Of a stretch of 29,330 nucleotides of DNA, positions 1 to 7,066 are shown in pieces. Numbering within the stretch: the stretch's first letter is position 1; each line of letters begins with the position of its first letter. The notes beneath the pieces were generated by a model. It was given only the letters and a program-made list of their open reading frames with translations, made no database searches and was not told the origin of the DNA. The stretch comes from Actinomycetes bacterium (lineage in GTDB: Bacteria > Actinomycetota > Actinomycetes > Actinomycetales > Microbacteriaceae): assembly GCA_023450335.1 (NCBI GenBank), contig JAEXHA010000057.1:1-29330 (forward strand), in the 5' to 3' direction. Position numbers and translations under genes: made by a program.

Positions 1-1026
1 TTTGTCGGCTGCGCCGATCGCGGCGCCGAACAACCCCGGGAACGCGATGGGCATGAGATCGAGCGACTGGCCGTTGGCCAGCTGCATCGACACGGCGATC
101 ATCGCGTTGCGGCCGACCGGTGCACCCGTGATCGAGACCGCATCACGGTCGGTGAAGTCGCGCGCCGCGATGGCCTTGAGCCGGTCGGTGGCGTACGAGA
201 CGTCTTCGGGTCCGAACTGCTGCACGAGGTTGGGCACCCAGGCGCCGACCACGCTGCCGGAATGCGTCTGGTCGCCGCCGTAGTGCGCGGCGACGCCGCG
301 GATGAGGTCGGCCAGCCACTCGCGGGCGGCGGGCGTCGACATCGACACGACGCGGTAGGTGTCACCGTCGATCTCGAACACGGCGAACAGCGCGTCGCCC
401 ATGAGGTTGTCCCGCGTGGTCTGGCTGAGGCCCAGATCGGCGGTGGTCGTGCCCTGCAACGACCCCGAGGTCGTCGTCGTGGTGGTGCTGTACGAACTGA
501 CGCTGGTGCCCGACCGGTCGTAGCCGTAGTCGGTGGTTCCGTACGACCGCCCCGACGTCGCTCCGAAGCTCGTGGCGAACATACGCATGCGCGTCTCGAG
601 CGTCCCGGTGATGGCACCCTGCGTCTGCTGGTCGAAGTGCCGTTCGATCTCGATCAGCCGCGCGTTGCGAATGACCGGCGCGTCGCGGTCGTCGTACATC
701 GCCGCGCGCGGTGTGTGCGAGAGCTCCACGAGCCGATCGTGCAGCGCGTTGGCGCGTGCACTGTCGCGAGCGTTGAATGCCCGAGCGCGGACCTCGCCGA
801 AGATTCCGATGCCGAGGAACACCACGCCCAGCAGCAGGAACACCCAGCCGATGAGCACCTGACCACCCATGAACGCGGTGGCGTAGTCCATCGCGCCCTG
901 CGTGAACAGCCCCGCGAAGGCGAGCGAACTGAGCAGCCACACGGCGAGCACGATGATGCCCCATGTGAGGAAGCCGCGCTTGCGCATTCGACGGGCGGCG
1001 GCTGACATCCCGCGCACCACACTCAC
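1..1026 (-). CDS. Two-helix membrane protein of unknown function (3' end beyond window)
   Basis: Open minus-strand frame of 342 codons that runs off the left edge without a stop, so the C-terminus is missing. A GTG at 1026 is preceded by a GGGGGAG ribosome site; GTG 1020 and ATG 1008 are alternative starts. The N-terminus is basic (MRKRG), followed by two hydrophobic segments at about residues 23-43 and 54-76, so the protein is probably a membrane protein with a large soluble C-terminal part. Around residues 165-185 there is a Ser/Thr/Tyr-rich low-complexity linker with a run of six threonines, then a predicted alpha/beta region. I do not recognise the family. The start overlaps the stop of a 20-codon upstream ORF in a GTGA junction, which suggests translational coupling. 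The open frame and codon use are what I see; membrane location is inferred from hydrophobicity. Confidence 0.75.
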   Translation of the reverse strand, partial: MSVVRGMSAAARRMRKRGFLTWGIIVLAVWLLSSLAFAGLFTQGAMDYATAFMGGQVLIGWVFLLLGVVFLGIGIFGEVRARAFNARDSARANALHDRLVELSHTPRAAMYDDRDAPVIRNARLIEIERHFDQQTQGAITGTLETRMRMFATSFGATSGRSYGTTDYGYDRSGTSVSSYSTTTTTTSGSLQGTTTADLGLSQTTRDNLMGDALFAVFEIDGDTYRVVSMSTPAAREWLADLIRGVAAHYGGDQTHSGSVVGAWVPNLVQQFGPEDVSYATDRLKAIAARDFTDRDAVSITGAPVGRNAMIAVSMQLANGQSLDLMPIAFPGLFGAAIGAADK

Positions 1027-1085
1027 GAGGTCTCCCCCGGCTGCGTCTGGCTGTGTTCCCCGATCTCGACCTGCGTGTTCCCCAT
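1023..1085 (-). CDS. Possible 20-residue leader ORF coupled to the membrane protein
   Basis: ATG at 1085 follows GGGGAG with about four bases of spacing. The frame runs 20 codons (start MGNTQVEIGE, end QPGETS) to a TGA at 1025-1023. That stop overlaps the GTG start of the downstream membrane protein gene as GTGA. An in-frame TGA lies just upstream of the ATG, so this is not the tail of a longer gene. The peptide is hydrophilic with no recognisable motif. It could be a coupling leader ORF or chance. Confidence 0.35.
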   Translation of the reverse strand: MGNTQVEIGEHSQTQPGETS

Positions 1086-1247
1086 GTCCGCTCCCCAGCG
1101 CTTTCACTCACTCACGTATGCACAAGTGGGCCCCATGGTAACGAGTGGATGCCGGGAGGCGTCAAGGGGTCGACGAGACTCACGTAAAAGGTCCGGGAAG
1201 GGCTGCGCGTGCCTCACCTAAGAATGTCCGCGTAGTTCCCTGGGGTG

Positions 1248-2074
1248 ATGAGTCGGGAGCTGTCGATGGCGTCACGTCGTGAGATCACGAAGAAGTTCGC
1301 CCGCGAGTACGCGAGAGCGGGCAAGGCGGAGAAGGGTCGGCTGCTGGATGAACTCGTGCATGCGACCGGGTGGACGCGTGATCACGCGCGTCGCGCGATC
1401 CGCGCCGCGAACGCACGCAAGGGAGCTGCCAGGGCGCAGCAGCGCAAGCCGCGGCCACGGAAGTATTCCTACGACGCGCTGATCGTGCTGCAGGAGGTCT
1501 GGCGACTGTCCGGCCAGCCCTCGGGAAGTACCTCGCCGCGATCATGGACGACACCCTGGAACGCCTCGTCCGGTTCCGCGAGCTCGGCAAGGTGGCCCCG
1601 CGCGTGACCGACCAGGTGCTCGACGAGTTGCGGGCGATGTCCGCCGCGACGATCGACCGGTATCTGAAACCCCACAAGGACGCTGTGCACCCGGTCGCCC
1701 TGTCAGGGACCAAACCCAGCCACATCCTGCGGTCGTCGATCCCGACGCGAACGAGCATGGACGACCCGCTGACCGTCCCGGGGTTTCTGGAGTTGGACAC
1801 CGTCGCGCACTGCCGCCACACCCTCAAAGGCGAGTTCCTGCGCACCCTGACGGGCACTGACCCTGTCGCGGGGTGGACGATGCTGCGCACGATCCGCAAC
1901 AACGCCTACATGCACGTGCACGGCGGCCTGGAATGGATGCGCCAGCACGCACCGGTCCCGGTCGCCGGCGTCGACTTCGACAACGGATCGGAGTTCATGA
2001 ACTGGGGCGTGATCGCCTGGGCCGACACACACGAACTCCCCGTCACGAGGGGACGACCCTACAAACACAACGAC
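1248..2074 (+). pseudogene. Frameshifted and 3'-truncated rve-type (IS481-like) transposase
   Basis: The N-terminal part (1248-1525) encodes a helix-turn-helix region containing ELVHATGWTRDHARRAIRAA and a basic stretch RKPRPRKYSYDAL. The frame is then lost by one missing base in a Gly codon near 1525. The continuation from 1526 reads KYLAAIMDDTLERLVRF in the next frame. Two metal-binding acidic residues of an rve/DDE integrase core are visible: the first Asp in GFLELDTVAH and the second in DFDNGSEF. The frame then reads RGRPYKHND and stops matching at 2074. In this family the next residues are normally NAHVEQ with the catalytic Glu, so the third catalytic residue and roughly the last 150 residues are gone. 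Different sequence (the IS110 left end) starts at 2075. The gene is non-functional for two independent reasons. The left terminal repeat of this element was not found in 1090-1247. Confidence 0.85.
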
Positions 2075-2090
2075 TGTCAGTCTCTTTCTG

Positions 2091-2276
2091 CCCGATCTCG
2101 CAAGGATGGGGTAGTCCTGGCCGGAGCGCTCTGACCCCTGCATATGATTGGCCCCCGTAGGGTGCCTTGGCGTTGATCTGTCGAGCCTCCGGCCGGGCGC
2201 GCAGTAACCGCTGCCGCCGGATCGGGCGTGACCTGATAGGAGCCTGGAGCAGTCTTGACAACGCGTCCCCATGACA
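2091..2276 (+). ncRNA. Candidate IS110 bridge RNA
   Basis: Fold found by hand. A 5' hairpin spans 2091-2111 (CCC/GGG and ATC/GAT around a G-G mismatch). A long stem pairs 2116-2131 with 2183-2197 with one bulged base. It encloses an internal loop (2132-2149 and 2167-2182) capped by a hairpin at 2150-2166. A second stem pairs 2224-2230 with 2262-2269 with one bulge and a G-T pair. It encloses an internal loop (2231-2243 and 2253-2261) capped by the small hairpin CTG-GAG-CAG at 2244-2252. The order hairpin, target loop, donor loop upstream of the recombinase is that of IS110-group bridge RNAs. Loop segments match DNA as expected for guides: GCGTTGAT (2170-2177) is complementary to the right flank at 3422-3429. 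ATAGGAGC (2236-2243) equals the element's right end at 3414-3421. TTGACA (2255-2260) pairs, with one wobble, with TGTCAG at the left end (2075-2080). The left target guide was not identified. RNA ends are estimates. Confidence 0.6.
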
Positions 2277-2337
2277 GTCCTGTCCACCCGCCGGCGACAG
2301 CGTGACACCACGCTAACCGGTGAAGGAGACAGCACAC

Positions 2338-3408
2338 ATGACCGAGATCGAGTCCGCCCGTTCCCGGCACGTCGTCATCGGTGTCGACACCCATAAGCAC
2401 GTCCACGTCGCCGCGGTGATCGACTCAATCGGGGGACTTCTCGCGACGCTGACGATCACGACCGACACGGCCGGGTTCCGACAGCTCCTGGAATGGGCGT
2501 CGACCTTTGGGAAGATCATCGCGTTCGGCATCGAGGGCACCGGTTCCTACGGGGCTGGGCTGACCTCGTTCGTTCGCCGGAACGGCCACAAGGTTGTCGA
2601 GGTTTCCCGTCCTGACCGCCGGTTGCGCCGGCTGAATGGGAAGTCCGACACGCTCGACGCGGAGAACGCCGCCAGGTCCGTACTCGCGGGGTTCGCGACC
2701 GCGATCCCGAAGACCGCGGACGGGGCCGTTGAGATGATCCGGCAGCTGAAAGTCGCGCACGATACCGCGGTGAGAGACCGCACTGGCGCGATGATCACCC
2801 TCAAGGCGATGCTCGTCCACGCGACCGAGGACCTCCGCCGGGAGACGGCCAAGAAGACGCAGAAGATGGTCGCCAGGCACTGCGCCGCGCTCCGTCCGCG
2901 CGGGCTCGAAACACCCGAGGACGCGAACCGCCACGCCCTCAGGTCAATCGCGAAACGCTGGATCGCTCTCAACGACGAGATCAAGGAGCTCGAAGCACAG
3001 ATCGAGCAGCTCGTCCTGCAACGAGCACCTCATCTGCTCGACGAGTTCGGGATCGGCGTCGACACCGCCGCGGAGATCCTCATCGTCGCCGGAGATAACC
3101 CCGAGCGGATCCGCAGCGAGGCCGCGTTCGCGAAGCTTGCTGGAATCAGCCCCGTCCCCACCGGATCCGGGATGACCAGCGGGAAGCATCGCATCAACCA
3201 CGGCGGTCACCGCCAGCTCAACGCCGCGATCTATCGGACCGTGATCGTCAGGATGAGATTCCATGAGCCCACAATTGCCTACGTCGCCCGGCGAACCGCC
3301 GAGGGCAAGAGCAAACGCGACATCATCCGTTGCCTGAAACGCTACGTGATCCGCGAGGTCTACCACCTCGTGAAGACGGACCCGCGAACGGGCGAAATCG
3401 TGAGTTGA
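2338..3408 (+). CDS. IS110-family DEDD recombinase (transposase)
   Basis: This 356-residue protein starts at ATG 2338 with AAGGAG at 2323-2328; an in-frame GTG at 2320 lies upstream of that ribosome site and is less likely. The N-terminal RuvC-like domain shows D17 in GVDTHKH, E66 in GIEGTGSYG, and D104 and D107 in KSDTLDAENA, the four acidic residues of the DEDD family. A helical middle part follows at about residues 150-240. The C-terminal transposase_20 domain contains a helix-hairpin-helix-like stretch GVDTAAEILIVAGDNP and then AGISPVPTGSGMTSGKHRINHGGHRQLN, split here only for description, whose Ser at about 277 is the likely nucleophile. Length and motifs are complete, so the enzyme may be active. 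It would cut and join the element ends under bridge RNA guidance. It lies directly downstream of the candidate guide RNA. Confidence 0.92.
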   Translation: MTEIESARSRHVVIGVDTHKHVHVAAVIDSIGGLLATLTITTDTAGFRQLLEWASTFGKIIAFGIEGTGSYGAGLTSFVRRNGHKVVEVSRPDRRLRRLNGKSDTLDAENAARSVLAGFATAIPKTADGAVEMIRQLKVAHDTAVRDRTGAMITLKAMLVHATEDLRRETAKKTQKMVARHCAALRPRGLETPEDANRHALRSIAKRWIALNDEIKELEAQIEQLVLQRAPHLLDEFGIGVDTAAEILIVAGDNPERIRSEAAFAKLAGISPVPTGSGMTSGKHRINHGGHRQLNAAIYRTVIVRMRFHEPTIAYVARRTAEGKSKRDIIRCLKRYVIREVYHLVKTDPRTGEIVS

Positions 3409-3410
3409 CA
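3405..3410 (+). promoter_or_regulatory. TTGACA at IS110 right end, possible -35 of the circle-junction promoter
   Basis: A perfect TTGACA overlaps the recombinase stop codon at the right end, facing outward. In circular IS110 intermediates a right-end -35 box joined to the left end can drive the guide RNA and recombinase. With the boundaries used here a weak -10-like CAGTCT would fall about 16 bases away in the left end, so the -10 half is not convincing. Confidence 0.3.
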
Positions 3411-3422
3411 ACTATAGGAGCA

Positions 3423-4070
3423 TCAACGCGTGCGGTTCAGCACCTCCACCAGCCGGTCTTCCGCACCGCCCAGATGCCTTTCCAACACGGCCAGGGCTCC
3501 GGCTGCGTCGAACATCGCCAGGTGATCGAGGATCGCCTCGTGGTCCGAATGGATGCCGTCGACCGACACGAGGCGCTGTCCCTGAACTTGCGCCATGCAC
3601 AAATGAACCTCGCTGACCAGAGAACGGTACGCACGGCTCATCCGCTCGCTGTCCAGCGCATCGACGATCGCGGTGTGGAACCGCATGTCCGGCTCGACCA
3701 CATCCAGCGACGATCCACCTCGGAAGCGCGCGATCTCAAGATCCGCAGCCCGCGCCTGCAGCGGAACCGTCCCGCGCGCCGCCAGCTCCCGCAGTGCCTG
3801 CCCCTCGAGCCGCACGCGAGTGCGGTAGATGTCACGCACGGAGTCTTCGTCGAGTTGACGAACCCGCGCGCTGCGATGTGCCGTCCTTTCGAGCAGCCCC
3901 TCCGCAACGAGCTTCTCGATCGCCGCCTTCGCACTGGGCCGCGCGACCTCGAAGCGCTCTGCCACCCGCGCTTCGGTCATCGGCTCACCCATCGCCAACT
4001 CCCCGCGGAAGATCATGCGCTGCAGCTCTGCGGCGACGGCATCGACCACGCCGGTCACCTTCACGCTCAT
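3423..4070 (-). CDS. GntR-family regulator, FCD subfamily
   Basis: The 215-residue product starts at ATG 4070 with GGAGG at 4080-4076; the in-frame GTG at 4082 lies upstream of that site. An N-terminal winged helix-turn-helix occupies about residues 9-70 (GEPMTEARVAERFEVARPSAKAAIEKL), with the GntR recognition region EVARPSAKAAIEKL. The C-terminal helical FCD domain (about 78-210) carries DMRFHTAIVDAL and HEAILDHLAMFDA, with His residues that may bind a metal or carboxylate effector as in LldR/FadR-type proteins. It is divergent from the FAD/4Fe-4S hydroxyacid dehydrogenase and a TTGTC-T-GACAA palindrome lies between them, so it probably controls that gene in response to a hydroxyacid. Its stop codon lies at the edge of the IS110 element, leaving the protein intact but replacing its native downstream DNA. 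Confidence 0.88.
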   Translation of the reverse strand: MSVKVTGVVDAVAAELQRMIFRGELAMGEPMTEARVAERFEVARPSAKAAIEKLVAEGLLERTAHRSARVRQLDEDSVRDIYRTRVRLEGQALRELAARGTVPLQARAADLEIARFRGGSSLDVVEPDMRFHTAIVDALDSERMSRAYRSLVSEVHLCMAQVQGQRLVSVDGIHSDHEAILDHLAMFDAAGALAVLERHLGGAEDRLVEVLNRTR

Positions 4071-4117
4071 GCGCACCTCCACGTTCGAGACTACGGCTCG
4101 GCCGACCGCGCCGAGTC

Positions 4118-4135
4118 AGTATACTTGTCTGACAA
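4118..4135. promoter_or_regulatory. Divergent promoter region with FCD-type operator
   Basis: AGTATACT at 4118-4125 is a palindrome that offers a TATACT -10 box on both strands, serving the dehydrogenase (+) and the regulator (-). It is followed at once by TTGTCTGACAA (4125-4135), a perfect inverted repeat around a central T that fits the TNGTNNNACNA consensus of FadR/FCD-type GntR proteins. The overlap suggests repression of the dehydrogenase and autoregulation. No strong -35 box is visible. Confidence 0.6.
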
Positions 4136-4174
4136 TCTTACGAGTGAAGATCTTCCCCGATGAGAGGACCGTCG

Positions 4175-7057
4175 ATGCCGACGATTGCCCCCCGCTTCGC
4201 CGACGCGCTTGCCGGCGCTGCCGTGACCACGAGCGAACGCGCTCTCGACCGATTCGCCCACGCGCACGACGCCTCCCATTACCTCCTCGTCCCCCAGACC
4301 ATCGCCACCCCGCAGGATGCGGACGCGGTCGCAAGCGTGTTCGCCGCGGCCCGGGCCGCTGGGCGCCACGTCACGTTCCGTTCGGGTGGCACGAGCCTGT
4401 CGGGTCAGGGCGTCACCGACGACGTCCTGGTCGATACCCGCGCGGCGTTTCGCCGCATCGACGTCGGCCCTGCCGGCCGCACTGTCCGGGTGCAGCCGGG
4501 TGCAACGATCCGCCAGACCAACATGCGCCTCGCCCGCCACGGACGTAAGCTCGGGCCCGACCCAGCCAGCGAGATAGCCTGCACGATCGGCGGAATGATC
4601 GCCAACAACTCCAGCGGCATGGCCTGCGGCATCGAGGACAACAGTTACCGCACCCTGCGTTCGATGGTGTTCGTGCTCCCCAGCGGCACCATCATCGACT
4701 CGGCAGACCCCGATGCATCACACCTCCTCCGCCGACGCGAGCCCGAGCTGCACGCGGGTCTGGCAGTCCTCCGGCAGCGACTGCTCGCGTCGACGTCGGC
4801 TGCCGAGATCGTGCGCCACCAGTTCTCGATGAAGAACACGATGGGCTATGCGATCAACGCGCTGCTCGACTTCGAAGACCCGCTCGACATCCTCACCCAT
4901 CTCATTGTCGGCAGTGAGGGCACCCTCGCTTTCGTGGCCGAGGCCACCTTCGACACCGTGCCGGTCCGCCCCCATGCGTCGACCGGGCTGCTCATCTTCC
5001 CCTCCCTGCAGGCGGCGACCGCCGCGCTGCCCGCCCTCGTGGCGACGGGACTCGCGACGATCGAGCTGATGGATGCCGCGTCGCTGCGTGTCGCGCAGGA
5101 TCTGCCGGACGCTCCGGCTGCCATCCGCCGACTGGCCGTCGCTGGGCATGCGGCGCTGCTGGTCGAGTTCCACGCCGATACCGCCGCGGACCTGCACGCT
5201 CGTGAGGCCGCCGCCGCCGACCTGTTCGCATCACTGCCACTGTCGACCCCGGCGTCATTGACGACCGAACCGGCCGAGCGGGCCGCCATGTGGCTCGTGC
5301 GCAAAGGCTTGTACACGGCGGTCGCCGGCGCGCGTCCGAGTGGCACGACTGCCCTGCTCGAGGACATCGTCGTGCCCGTCGAACGCCTGCTGCCCACCTG
5401 CCAGCGGCTGATCAAGTTGTTCGACGCGCACGGATACGAGAACTCAGTGATCTTCGGTCATGCGAAAGACGGCAACATCCACTTCATGCTGAACGAGCGC
5501 TTCGACGACCACGCGCTGCTGGCCCGCTATGAACGATTCACCGCAGACCTGGTCGATCTCGTGCTCGCCCAGGGTGGGTCGTTGAAGGCCGAGCACGGCA
5601 CGGGCCGCATCATGGCGCCCTTCGTGCGCCGCCAGTACGGTGACGAACTGTACGAGATGATGCGCGAGATCAAGCAGTTGTGCGACCCGACGGGCATGCT
5701 CAACCCCGGGGTCGTGCTTTCGGATGACCCGGATTCGTACCTGCGCGACCTCAAAATCACCCACACGGTGGAAGAAGAGATCGACCGGTGCGTCGAGTGC
5801 GGATACTGCGAGCCGACCTGCCCGAGCAAGGACCTCACGCTGACGCCTCGCCAGCGCATCGTGTTGCGCCGCGACCTGGCGGCCGCCGAGGCTGCCGGCG
5901 ACACTGCCCTGGCGACCGAATTACGCCAGGACTACGAGTACGACGGCGTGCAGACGTGCGCGGTCGACGGCATGTGCGCAGTGGCATGCCCAGTCAACAT
6001 CAACACCGGTGATCTCGTGCGCCGGTTGCGGGCCGAGTCGCGCAACCCGGTACTGAACGCGGCATGGTCGGCGGCGGCCCGCGCGTGGGGACCGGTGACC
6101 CGAGTAGGCGGCGCCGCGCTGACGATGGCGAAGACGATGCCGGCACCACTGGTGTCGGCCGCGACAAATGTGGGCCGGGCGGTGCTGGGTGCCGACACGG
6201 TGCCCGCGTACTCGACGGCGCTGCCGCGCGGAGGCCAGGCTCGTCCGACCGCCGACGGCGACCCCCGCACCGCCGATGCGGTCTTCTTCGCCGCCTGCAT
6301 CGGGACGATGTTCGGCCCGGAGACGACCTCGCACGGTGAGCCGCTCGGGGCGACAGCAGCGTTCTTGCGGCTGGCAGCGCGGGCGGGCGTGAACCTGGTG
6401 ATCCCCGACGGACTCGACAGTCTGTGCTGCGGGACACCGTGGAAATCGAAGGGCTTCCTGGACGGCTACCAATCGATGACAGCGCGAGTGCTCGACGTGC
6501 TCGCCTCCGCCAGTGGCGGTGGGCGACTGCCGATCGTGTGCGATGCGGCATCGTGCACGGAGGGCCTGCAGACGATGCAGCAGGTAGCGCGAGCCGCTGG
6601 CACGACGGCCCCCGAGCTTCGTTTCGTGGATGCCACCGTCTTCACCCGCGATCGCATTCTCGACCGGCTCGAGGTCACGGCACCGACGGGGTCGATCGCC
6701 CTGCATCCGACCTGCTCGACGGCGTCCATCGGCGCCGACGGCGCACTGCGCGAGATCGCCGAGCGCATCAGCGATGAGGCTTACGTGCCGGACGCATGGG
6801 GCTGCTGCGGATACGCCGGCGACCGGGGACTGCTGCACCCCGAATTGACGGCGTCGGCAACAGCGGCCGAGGCCGCCGAGATCAGCGCCCGCAGCTTCGA
6901 CGCATACGCGTCGGCGAACCGCACGTGCGAGATCGGTATGACCACAGCCACCGATCGGCCCTACCAGCACATCCTCGAGCTGCTCGAAACAGCGACCCGT
7001 CCGGCGCGGGTGGACGGAACGCCGATGGCAGGACGCTCACCGACAGTGAGTGCGTAG
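4175..7057 (+). CDS. FAD-linked, 4Fe-4S D-lactate/2-hydroxyacid dehydrogenase fusion
   Basis: Product of 960 residues. ATG 4175 is preferred because GAGAGGA sits six bases upstream; the in-frame ATG at 4160 lies before it. The N-terminal half is an FAD-binding oxidase of the PCMH type with RSGGTSLSGQ at about 69-78 and the flavin-contacting GSEGTLAFV. The FAD_oxidase C-terminal domain includes FGHAKDGNIHF and EHGTGR. A ferredoxin-like module follows at about 539-606 with CVECGYCEPTCP and CAVDGMCAVACPVN. The C-terminal part has two CCG motifs, LCCGTPWKSKG (about 750) and GCCGYAGDRG (about 876), typical of GlpC/LldE-type electron transfer domains. The protein resembles single-chain D-lactate dehydrogenases that pass electrons to quinone at the membrane; the exact substrate (D-lactate, 2-hydroxyglutarate or another 2-hydroxyacid) is not determined. 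It is convergent with the PfkB kinase nine bases downstream and sits next to the sugar locus. Confidence 0.9.
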   Translation: MPTIAPRFADALAGAAVTTSERALDRFAHAHDASHYLLVPQTIATPQDADAVASVFAAARAAGRHVTFRSGGTSLSGQGVTDDVLVDTRAAFRRIDVGPAGRTVRVQPGATIRQTNMRLARHGRKLGPDPASEIACTIGGMIANNSSGMACGIEDNSYRTLRSMVFVLPSGTIIDSADPDASHLLRRREPELHAGLAVLRQRLLASTSAAEIVRHQFSMKNTMGYAINALLDFEDPLDILTHLIVGSEGTLAFVAEATFDTVPVRPHASTGLLIFPSLQAATAALPALVATGLATIELMDAASLRVAQDLPDAPAAIRRLAVAGHAALLVEFHADTAADLHAREAAAADLFASLPLSTPASLTTEPAERAAMWLVRKGLYTAVAGARPSGTTALLEDIVVPVERLLPTCQRLIKLFDAHGYENSVIFGHAKDGNIHFMLNERFDDHALLARYERFTADLVDLVLAQGGSLKAEHGTGRIMAPFVRRQYGDELYEMMREIKQLCDPTGMLNPGVVLSDDPDSYLRDLKITHTVEEEIDRCVECGYCEPTCPSKDLTLTPRQRIVLRRDLAAAEAAGDTALATELRQDYEYDGVQTCAVDGMCAVACPVNINTGDLVRRLRAESRNPVLNAAWSAAARAWGPVTRVGGAALTMAKTMPAPLVSAATNVGRAVLGADTVPAYSTALPRGGQARPTADGDPRTADAVFFAACIGTMFGPETTSHGEPLGATAAFLRLAARAGVNLVIPDGLDSLCCGTPWKSKGFLDGYQSMTARVLDVLASASGGGRLPIVCDAASCTEGLQTMQQVARAAGTTAPELRFVDATVFTRDRILDRLEVTAPTGSIALHPTCSTASIGADGALREIAERISDEAYVPDAWGCCGYAGDRGLLHPELTASATAAEAAEISARSFDAYASANRTCEIGMTTATDRPYQHILELLETATRPARVDGTPMAGRSPTVSA

Positions 7058-7066
7058 CGACGGTAA

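Larger units (their letters stand above)
2075..3423 (+). mobile_element. IS110-family insertion sequence
   Basis: The element consists of a left end of about 263 bases without a protein gene, one DEDD recombinase gene (2338-3408) and a very short right end of about 13-15 bases. That layout, with no terminal inverted repeats, is the IS110 group pattern. The left boundary is placed where the truncated rve transposase reading frame ends (2074/2075). The right boundary is placed between 3421 and 3423, just at the stop codon of the gntR gene. Boundaries are uncertain by a few bases. The flanks come from two unrelated genes, so the interrupted target cannot be rebuilt from this window alone. Confidence 0.8.

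Noticed and set aside
1090..1247. Left terminal repeat of the rve-type element
   Set aside because: I looked for a repeat or end motif upstream of the transposase, but with the other end missing there is nothing to pair it with.
5921..6970. A 349-codon minus-strand frame
   Set aside because: It is antisense to the Fe-S part of the hydroxyacid dehydrogenase, where both CCG motifs are intact on the plus strand.
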